A stretch of 64,000 bases of DNA. Origin: Escallonia rubra (lineage: Eukaryota; Streptophyta; Magnoliopsida; Escalloniales; Escalloniaceae). The first letter of the stretch is position 1. Every line of letters begins with the position of its first letter. The stretch spans positions 310,001 through 374,000 of the forward strand of contig JAVXUO010000518.1 of assembly GCA_033065855.1 (NCBI GenBank), read 5' to 3'. Shown here piece by piece: positions 55,901 to 64,000 of the stretch. The notes beneath the pieces are model-generated. The model saw only the letters and a program-made list of their open reading frames with translations, searched no databases and was not told where the DNA came from. The position numbers and the translations under genes were made by a program.

Positions 55901-58900
55901 TTGTACAGTTGAACCAGCTGATTGGAAGGAAGACAGGTGGAATATCGGTATATCCTTTCACATCGTCTGTGCGAGGCAAGCAGGATCCCTGCAGCCATGT
56001 AATTGTTCGAGGCAAAGCCATGTCTGGACGCACTGAAGATCTGTTTAATCTGGTATTTTTTTTTTCTTTCTACTTTTGATTAATTAAAAGTTTTAAGTTG
56101 TATGCTCTGAGCACGTGAAAATTATAATCCCTGTGTCATTTACTGATCTGTTCGAGTGGACTTCTATCGGAAAGTTATATTATACTCTGGTGAATGTCTA
56201 GATCGTCCTACTGGAGATCACCTAAAGCTCATGTTTATTTTCTCGCGATGTTTGCATGCATTGCAGATTTCGAATTTCATACCCAGAAATTAGGCCAGTA
56301 TGAACTTTTTGGGCTCTCCTTTTTGAAGCATCTCATGGATTACTGTTGGAAGTTGGGTGTAGGAAAATGTTGATTAGTTTCCTTCTGCTCTGGTCAGTAA
56401 ATTGCATCTCCAATACAGCAAGAAGTATATTAGGAACGAGTTTGTAAAATGCACCCGTTGCGAATGGGGGTAAATCTATTTCTTAGTTGCCACCATGAAA
56501 TTATGACATGTTGACTGGGTAGTCCATTTTAGGCCTAGTAAAGACCAGTCATGATAGACATGAACATTGCTCGACCAAAGTACCTAGACCAGAACGATAG
56601 CTCACTATTATAGCTAATTTTCTTTGTATCCACCTCCTGAAACTTGATAAATATTCACACAAATCTGGGGAGCAGATTAACTTATAGCTACAGGAAATAA
56701 TATAAAAAACAACTCCAACTTGATTAGATGAGACTCCTAGAAACACATTCATGCAAGAAACATGAAAAATCCTCCTTTACATGTATGTCATGCTGCTTTC
56801 ATATATATGTGCTTGTTTTCTTAATGATTTAAGACATTGCAGAATGTGTGCTTATTTGCAACTTTAGATCAATCTACGCATAAGAAAGCAGGTTGAGGCT
56901 TACTTTGGTCAGCCTTTTTGGTGCAAATATTGTTGATCATAATTCTCATCGCTTCACAATTTCTCTAGGTTAGACTTTCCTGCAGCCGCACTTGGGAGTA
57001 TACAATTATCTATCTAAAAAAGAATAAGAGAGAAACATACATAAATTTAAAGTGGTTGTTCTCATTGTTTTCTTCAGAGTTATAAAGTCTGGTTAACATC
57101 GTGTGAAAATTGTGTTTTGTGCACTTGTGGGCAACAGTTTTGACTTGTGAACTTATTCTCATTGTCCACGTGCAGGTGAACTGCATTCTTCAAGAAGTTC
57201 AGTTTACAGACCAAAAGCGTTTTAAGCAGTTTGTTTCCCAGAGCAAAGCTGGAATGGAGGTATTTATTGGGTCCTCTGAAAAAAGTCAGACTTTATATCA
57301 ATCTTTAATTTCATATGTTTTGATTTCCAGAACCGATTGAGAGGCAGGGGTCACGGCATCGCAGCTGCAAGGATGGATGCGAAGCTGAATGTTGCAGGGT
57401 GGATATCTGAACAAATGGGTGGTGTAAGGTTGGATTATTTGGACTTCATTTCAACTTAGTTGATGCGTCTGATGGACTTACAACCTTTCTCATTTGCTGT
57501 CTAAATGTTGTAATTTCTAGCAAATCAAATCGAAGTATTATAAACATGCATGAGCTCCTTTTATTCTGTTTTGGCATTGATGACCTGTAGCTGCGTCAAT
57601 TAAAATGAAGTCACTTGCAACCCTGAAGGGACTCATGCAATTTAATTTTGTGGTGTACTTGCAGTTACCTGGACTTTTTACGAGCTCTTGAAGAGAAGGT
57701 TGATCAAAATTGGGGTGAGATATCCGCATCACTTGAGGAGATCCGCAAATCCTTGATTTCACGGCAGGGTTGCCTAGTAAATCTGACTGCTGATGGTAAA
57801 AATCTTACAAATTCGGAGAAGTATGTTAGCAAATTTCTTGATTTGCTACCGAGCACTTCCGCGGTCAAAGCTTCTTCTTGGAATGCTCGGCTTCCTTCGA
57901 CGAGTGAAGCTATAATAATACCTACTCAGGTCATTAATATTTCGCTGAACTAGTTTTAGTCAATGATTGAAGTTATTTTGATGCCTAATAAATTCGATCA
58001 TTTATCTTGATGCAACTTATCTTTTGTTGAATTTTATGTCTTTATGCTAAATAGTCGAATGATTGTGTTTGCAGGTAAACTATGTTGGAAAAGCGGCTAA
58101 CATCTACGAAACTGGTTATCAGCTTAACGGGAGCGCATATGTTATATCTAAATACATTAGCAATACATGGTTGTGGGATCGTGTACGAGTCAGTGGTGGG
58201 GCTTATGGAGGCTTCTGTGATTTTGACTCTCACTCAGGTACAATCTTAGGTTGTCATTTGTATGTCTACAGTCTTAGTTGCTAATTGCGATCTAGTGCAG
58301 GGTTTAGGGAGACTGAGATGCATACAGCCTCACCCAATCTTTTGGGGAGGTTGTTTCAAACGTCACGGTGTTGCAATTAAATGATTGCATCGATCTCACC
58401 TTTTGCCAATTTTGTATGTTCTTATGCAGGAGTATTTTCTTATCTTTCTTATCGGGACCCCAATTTGCTGAAGACACTTAACATATATGATGGAACTGGT
58501 GATTTCTTACGCGAACTTGAAATGAGTGACGATGCTCTTACAAAAGCAATTATTGGGACCATTGGAGATGTAGATTCATACCAGCTACCTGATGCCAAAG
58601 GATATAGCAGGTTTGTACTCTCTCTCTCTCTCACACACACACACACTGACACACACTGTATATGTATATGTATCTATATATATATATATATACACACACA
58701 TACATATATGTTCCTCCTATACAGTGGAAATTTTCATCTTGCAGATAGTCGAACATTTTATAAGAGCGTTTTGCGTCCCCATCAAGAAGCTATGAACCAG
58801 TACAAGAAAGACTATTTAGAATAAAAAAGGATTACCTGGTTGCTCTTAATTTTTCATATGGTTCCTCCATTTCAGAATTAGCACGAGTCTCATGTATTAT

Positions 58901-60189
58901 GAGTTAATGAAAAAAGGACGCAATTTAAGACTGATTAGGGATAGGCATTAAAGAAAAGGAGGTTTGGCGGCAGCCCAGCTCTTTTGCAGTATCCATATTA
59001 ATTATGGACCTCGAGTTCGCAATGTCTGCATCTCTATCATGCAAGGAAGATGCCCACTTCAGTACATCGGAGACTCCGGAGTTGGACTTCCAAATATTTA
59101 TGTGATGAAAAGATCATGAAACTAAAGTCGAGGTTACAACTAGAGTATGTAAAATTTGATGGAGATGTCACTTTGATCATGCGGAACCTCAGGGGGGCGG
59201 CCCCAGTGCATGAGGCTCCCACAAGAGTTGATCTACGCAGCCTTACCCTTGTCTTCTTAGTACAGAACTTATTTGGTTTTGCTATTACCAGAGATTCTTT
59301 TATGAAAGGGAGCGTATATTTCCATACCTTATATGCTGTTCCACATCCTCATTTTGTTGCTAATAATAATGCATTAATGATGGAACATAAAAAAAATTTA
59401 GCTACGAATGAGGGTGTGGAAAAGCATATTAATTTATGGAAACATTCATTTCCTTTATGAAGTGGTGTTAACTCTTCAGTTTGATGGTTGACTGACTGGT
59501 AACAACGTTTGTTGGTTCTTCAGTTTGATGCGCTACTTATTGGGAGTCACAGAAGAAGAAAGACAAAGGAGACGAGAAGAGATATTATCAACAAGGTAAC
59601 TAATATTTTTGGTCGTGTCGTCCAGATGGTGCTACACTTCTTGGGTAACACTAAAATGGGTAGTGACTTGCATGGACTCTTCCTGGCAAAGCACGCAAGG
59701 GTGTAACCCATTTTAGTATATCCCATGACAGAATAGAAAACCTTAGGGAGAAATAAACTCACGAGTGTCTAACAAGCCATATACCATGCTCAGAATTGCA
59801 GCTTGTTCTCAGTATGTTCATCCTGATTTCAGGGCCTATATCAATTTTCCACAGATAGTAAACTATACCATGTACATATTTTTGCTTGCGAGATGATCGT
59901 AGTTGAAAATTCAAATGTTTATTGATTCTTGAAACCACTCTATATTTTGGTCTTCGTTAGAGGAGCCACTTTGCCTTCAGAAGTGTTTCTTGTTCTCCAA
60001 ACATATTGCTTGAACCTAATTGGAAAATTCTTCCTGCTCTTCCAAAGGTTGCAAGACTTCAAAGAATTCTCGGGCGCAATTGATGCAGTCAAGGATAAAG
60101 GGGTTGTGGTTGCTGTGGCATCTCCAGACGATGTTGATGCTGCAAATAAGGAACGCTGCAACTTCTTCGAAGTGAAGAAAGCTCTCTAA
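46969..60189 (+). CDS. PREP1: Presequence protease PreP (M16C zinc metalloprotease)
   Basis: Nineteen exons: 46969-47218, 47297-47474, 49888-50062, 50146-50278, 50444-50514, 51058-51141, 53039-53129, 53481-54001, 54097-54261, 54351-54569, 54662-54789, 55863-56052, 57176-57259, 57331-57428, 57665-57929, 58075-58237, 58430-58610, 59524-59595, 60048-60189. They join in frame to 1,069 residues (Arabidopsis PreP1 is about 1,080), with GT-AG borders throughout. PreP degrades cleaved targeting peptides in the mitochondrial matrix and chloroplast stroma. The R/S-rich first 80 or so residues fit dual targeting. The inverted zinc motif HILEH is at 151-155 (49910-49924) and the distal zinc ligand Glu251 (50458) is in FNEMKG. 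The substrate-contact pair Arg922 and Tyr928 is in RVSGGAY. Each is offset by 74 from the mature Arabidopsis numbering I recall (H77, E177, R848, Y854). Intact and presumably functional. Confidence 0.95.
48231..48376. repeat. 73-bp tandem duplication in PREP intron 2
   Basis: Units 48231-48303 and 48304-48376 (start TGGGAAACT, end GCTGAGGAGACAG) differ at only about four positions. A diverged fragment (TTAGCAGCTGAG) recurs near 48552. The long intron (47475-49887) has no other coding signal. Confidence 0.85.
58617..58710. repeat. Compound microsatellite in PREP intron 17
   Basis: Consecutive CT, CA, GTAT, TA and CA tracts directly after the donor site at 58611. Likely length-polymorphic. The same intron later holds two TTCAGTTTGATG sequences, of which only the second (59519-59530) gives an in-frame acceptor. 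Confidence 0.85.
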
Positions 60190-61400
60190 GCCCGTACGAA
60201 GCAAAAGGCAAAATTGTGTATACTCGTTTTTCTCCTATGAGAAGCTCAACATTCTTTAACATTTTCTTCAGTAACCAACAGGTGAAGTAGTGGCAATTCA
60301 TATGGCAGGGCAGACCAGCAGTTTGCTGCATGCAATCAGGTGTCGCTTTGGGGTGGCAACTGTTTGCAACCATAAATTTTAGAGATGTTTTTTCTTTCGC
60401 CATGTATACCTTTGTGTAACTGAACGAATTGGCTCCTTGGTTTGGGAGAGGAGTTTGCCACATCTGCTGCTACATGAGATGTACCTTTCAGGTAATCTAT
60501 GTATAATCCTTCTTTACAAAACCTTAAACAGCTTCAAATCCTTGAATTTTTTTTTATCTTAAGTTCCTTAACAGTATAAAGTCAAACCTTAAGGATTATA
60601 TTTCAGGCTCTTTCGAGATATCTTTGAGGGGTAGTGCGTTTGACCCCAGGATTATTGTCAAACACTCGTTGATTTGTTCATGCAAACGTTGTGAGCTGAA
60701 GCGAGAGTTTGGACACATACTTTCAAATAAAGTGCGAGTGTAGAGAAAAAGTAAAAGTAAGAGCAGGAGTTCTAGTTTTTTATCTTTTGTTTCTACCTTT
60801 TTGCTACATAAAGGCAGTGTTGCAAATGAACGAGTATTCAACTCAAGCTCGTGTTTTTTTTATTTTTTTGACAGTGTTTAAGCTCGACTACCATTTGTGA
60901 CGAGCTCCAAATTCATGCTCAAACTCGTGTTCGTTTGAAATTTATGTGAACGCGAGCAAAGCTCAGCTTGGCTCTTAAAACAAACAGAATCCAAAAAGAA
61001 AAAAGAAAGCCATGAAGTTTATCTTGTAATCAACTTGAAAGCTGTAATTTTTTCATTTTTGAAATAAAAAAAATGTGTAAAACAAATTGATGTTTAATTT
61101 TAGGTTTGGGCTTGGGCCATCTGGATACGCTTATGTAATAATTGTACTCAATAGTTGAACTCATGAAATAATTAGGTTTATAATAAACAAGCTGTTCGCA
61201 AGCTTGTTCATGAACGATTTTGACTGTTCATGTTCGACTCGTTTATTAAACAAGCTCAACTTTTTCTTTTTCAAGTTCAGTTTGCTTATTTAATAAGTGA
61301 TCATGGACGAGGTTTTTAGTAAGCAAACCAAAAACTGTTTAGGAAAAACTCGATTCGCTTGTATCCTTAAATAAAGGACTGTAAGAGTGTGATATATCAG
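60190..61400. other. PREP 3' region and degraded repeat
   Basis: 3' UTR probably to about 60450. 60790-61380 contains many copies of AAGCTCG, GAGCTC, GTTCATGAACGA and AACAAGCT motifs, including an inverted theme (CAAGCTTGTTCATGAACG), like a degraded dispersed repeat common in plant intergenic DNA. No coding signal. Confidence 0.4.
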
Positions 61401-62022
61401 AACGTAACTAATTCTTGTAGCCCGACAAATTGCGGCAAACAATCTATATTCGCGGCAGTATTACGTTATCATCCTCATTAGCTGTTTTTGCATCTCGTGT
61501 CAGGGGTTTTTGTCTATTTGGTGGATGTTTTAACACCTAAGTTGTATATTATTTCCCCTCACGTTCTATTTGGCCTGTTACGCTACCCTTATCTTTACAA
61601 ATATTTCTGTTTTTTTTCAAAATAAATAAATAAAAAAGAATAATCTATATTCGAAAAACGATGTCCACTTGTCCAGATCATGGTGCAGGAGGACCCACCC
61701 AAGGAATACTGCACATGTTGAGATTCTAATTTTTTGTTCCCTCTGAAGCGTTAAAAAGAAGAGGAAGCGAAACTTCACCTTCCACATGAGGAAAAACAAG
61801 ATCCAGACATTAATGAGAAGTAGCATCAACACAACCACTGGAGTTATTTTGTTTTTTTTGGCTCCTTGGTGACACAAAACGAACCATCCATCTTCCCCCC
61901 ATGGACAAACAGACAGTGCCCTCGTCTTTAGGGGGGTTGATGCCCACCATTTTACACCCACATCGTATCCAAAAACCCATCGTTTTCCATATGGCATCCA
62001 ATGTTGGTGTGTGCATTGTACT
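61401..62022. other. Intergenic, no gene seen
   Basis: Short open frames on both strands at 61617-62119 have no recognisable domain, no splice context and a composition like the surrounding DNA. Confidence 0.4.
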
Positions 62023-62641
62023 CAGGGACGGATCCAAGAAGTTTAATCGGAGATCAAATGGTGATAAAAAAAAATCTAGGGCTAGTATAAAAAACTTCGG
62101 AATGTTCAAGTTCAAATAAGATATGGTTTATTTAATTTAGTCCCATAATTTTACCATTCATACTGATTTATTTAATTTGATAAGGTTCGTCAATAACAAA
62201 TTATTAATCTTGCGTAAAAAAAGTTTAACTCCGACATGTAAATACGTACTACTAATGTGATAATTAATTATACGAGGATAATAGTGCATGTATAAGTTAA
62301 CGTACTCTAAGAATTTAAACCCAAAAAAATAATAAAAAATAACATTAATCTATTCATGTATTTTGTAATCTGAAGATTTGTATTTTCGAATTTGAGAAAA
62401 TGAAGATGGAGCAAGAAAAAAATAAAGACAAAGACTGTGATGGCCGATAGCACAAAAAGTTAAAAAACACAACAAAAATAAACACCAATACATTAATGTT
62501 ACAATTTAGTGACGTTTTCGTAAATTTTTTAAATATAAATTTTCCCTAATTAACAAACTAAAAAAAAATCAAAAATCAAAATTTGGGGGGTTGCCACGCC
62601 CCTCCCCCCCCCCACCGGTCATGCTTTAGGTCCCCCCCATG
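62023..62641. mobile_element. Probable hAT-like element, 619 bp
   Basis: It begins CAGGGACGGATCCAAGAA and ends in a C-rich tract (GGTCCCCCCCATG). A perfect 8-bp direct repeat, ATTGTACT, flanks it at 62015-62022 and 62642-62649. Terminal inverted similarity is weak (CAGGGACGGATCC versus CATGGGGGGGACC) and no transposase is present, so assignment rests mainly on the 8-bp duplication and the CAGGG start. Confidence 0.6.
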
Positions 62642-62649
62642 ATTGTACT

Positions 62650-64000
62650 TGGAATAATTTCCATCGAGGAATCCACATTATGTTCCAAACACACTTCAGC
62701 CGCAACATGCATCAATCTATTTATCTTCCGTGAAATTAGGAAATGGCATGGCCAATTCTGAGAGAAAATGTCATGCTACTTAAGAAATTTTAGGGACAAT
62801 CACTGAAGCTATACATTTTTTTTGTGGATTTCCGATTCTCCGTCGCTGTCGCAAGATTCAAGCTTATCATCGCTTTTAATGGCATTTTCACAAAACTAAA
62901 GGAAAGTCTACGACGCTAAAATAAAGCCTAAAGTCTTTATGCTCATATGGTATCTACACCATAATTTATTTCTCTGGAGATATGGTAAAGCAACTCCAAA
63001 TGCAAATGAACACTTTCGTTTCTACGAGTTACGTTGCATTATTTGCATGACTCACAATTTGAAGGGAAGCCGCTCCAAAAAAATTACATGTAACAACTTA
63101 CTAGTCCGATATGATGATCGAGGCTATCGCAACATCGTTCGGTCTTGGAGGTCATAATGGAACTGGGGCATTTTTCCTTCAATTCTAAGCTACATTTTCC
63201 ATGGTAGGTAATCCCTGCAAATTTGGGGCATTGAAACGAGAGGACTACCCTCTGGTCATTGGTCCATCCAAAAAAGGAAGAACTGATAGAAATTCAGAGA
63301 AAGGAGGGACTTCCATAGCTTGTAACAAAGGAATAATTAAAAACAAATAAAAGAACTAAATACTGCTGCCCTTAGAATATTGGACCACTGTGGTCCTCGT
63401 CTACCTTAACTACTGCGGTCTCATGAGCGTCCAAATGCTAGCCCAAACTTGTAACGTCAATCTCTCACCACACAGGAAGCAATGGATTACAGTGACGACA
63501 AAATCTGTCTCTTTAAGGCTGCATTTGGCACGACAGATAAAAATAAAATAATCATATTTGGTGGCCATGCATGTAAGGGGCAGATACGATGACATCTCTG
63601 ACGGATTGGTTTTATCCCACTGGAGTGAGATAATTCTGTACAATTGCGGGGGGGGGGGGGGGGAATTGAGGCTCTTTAATTAAGGGTGGAGCTAGGTGAT
63701 TGGTGGTGCCACTCCGTTGCAGGATCTGCCTCATCGTCGATATCAAATGCACCGCCGGATTTGGCAGGGCACCTGCGCACTGCATGATCTCGTCCTTCGC
63801 CGCCTCTCGCATCGCACAATCTCGTTCTCACCGCCTCGTCGCACAATCCACAAATCCAAAGTAACAAAGAGAGCTTGGTTACTTTGGTTATATTATGGAG
63901 CTGCCCCCGTCACAGATCTTTGATTGAACAATGGAGTAACGATGGAGATGTTGATGTTGGTACGTAGTTGTTGTGATGGGTGGAATTGTAGTGGTTGTGG
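62650..64000. other. Intergenic to window end
   Basis: No gene supported. A run of about 18 G at 63645-63662 is a homopolymer typical of hAT-end regions or assembly-fragile sequence. 63680-63900 is GC-richer with short open frames on both strands but no recognisable domain. Confidence 0.4.

Noticed and set aside
58381..58824. PREP exon 17 read through into the microsatellite
   Set aside because: The donor AGCAG/GTTTGT at 58610 and the acceptor at 59523 restore the conserved C-terminal sequence. Read-through gives only repeat-coded residues.
59050..59460. 136-codon frame within PREP intron 17
   Set aside because: No recognisable domain, lies between well-defined exons, and has no start or splice context. 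Possibly repeat-derived but not supportable as a gene.
61617..62119. Overlapping open frames on both strands
   Set aside because: Short, no domains, partly inside the hAT-like element at 62023, with no conserved motif.

Overview
This 64-kb window is nuclear DNA of a flowering plant, most likely a eudicot; I cannot name the species. Evidence: AT-rich intergenic DNA, spliceosomal GT-AG introns, a dual-targeted organellar protease with 19 exons, and plant SINE, Mutator, hAT and Copia elements. Nothing looks prokaryotic or viral.

Left half (1-36.5 kb): a tandem, same-strand array of nine intronless plant carboxylesterase (CXE, alpha/beta hydrolase) loci. Two subgroups are interleaved. Group A (start MASIT/MDPIA, elbow GESAG, HCFH near the end) is at 125, 2712 and 4959, with a wrecked copy at 11.6-13.3 kb. 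Group B (start MDST/MDSA, elbow GDSAG, HVFH) is at 6913 (pseudogene), 14142, 22376 (broken GXSXG), 31195 and 35590 (one frameshift). So five loci look fully intact, one has a complete frame but a suspect active site, and three are pseudogenes. The group B 3' flank exists in three diverged copies (about 7.8-10.15, 15.1-17.6 and 32.15-34.8 kb). Each copy carries different transposon insertions, so the others serve as natural empty-site controls. That makes target-site duplications and relative insertion order readable directly.

Repeats in the array: two tRNA-derived SINEs of one family and one of another, a 1.19-kb non-autonomous MULE with 187-bp TIRs, two related hAT-like elements in opposite orientation, a GC-rich minisatellite inside a foldback element, and a decayed minus-strand Copia element (26.15-31.02 kb) with a nested hAT. 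The Copia lies about 170 bp upstream of one CXE.

Right half (39-60 kb): two ordinary single-copy genes in the same orientation. One is a B3-domain transcription factor (39.2-43.9 kb) with a partial tandem duplication of its 5' exons. The other is presequence protease PreP (46.97-60.19 kb). Its 19 exons join in frame to 1,069 codons, and all zinc and substrate residues are present. From memory, Arabidopsis has PREP1 (At3g19170) close to a B3 gene (At3g19184), so this pair is probably ancient microsynteny, with the CXE array beside it. The last 3.8 kb is repeat-derived or featureless.

I found no new biological system. The most informative content is the array's evolutionary record: catalytic-site decay, slippage deletions, a deletion-generated chimeric pseudogene, and transposon insertions with visible empty sites.
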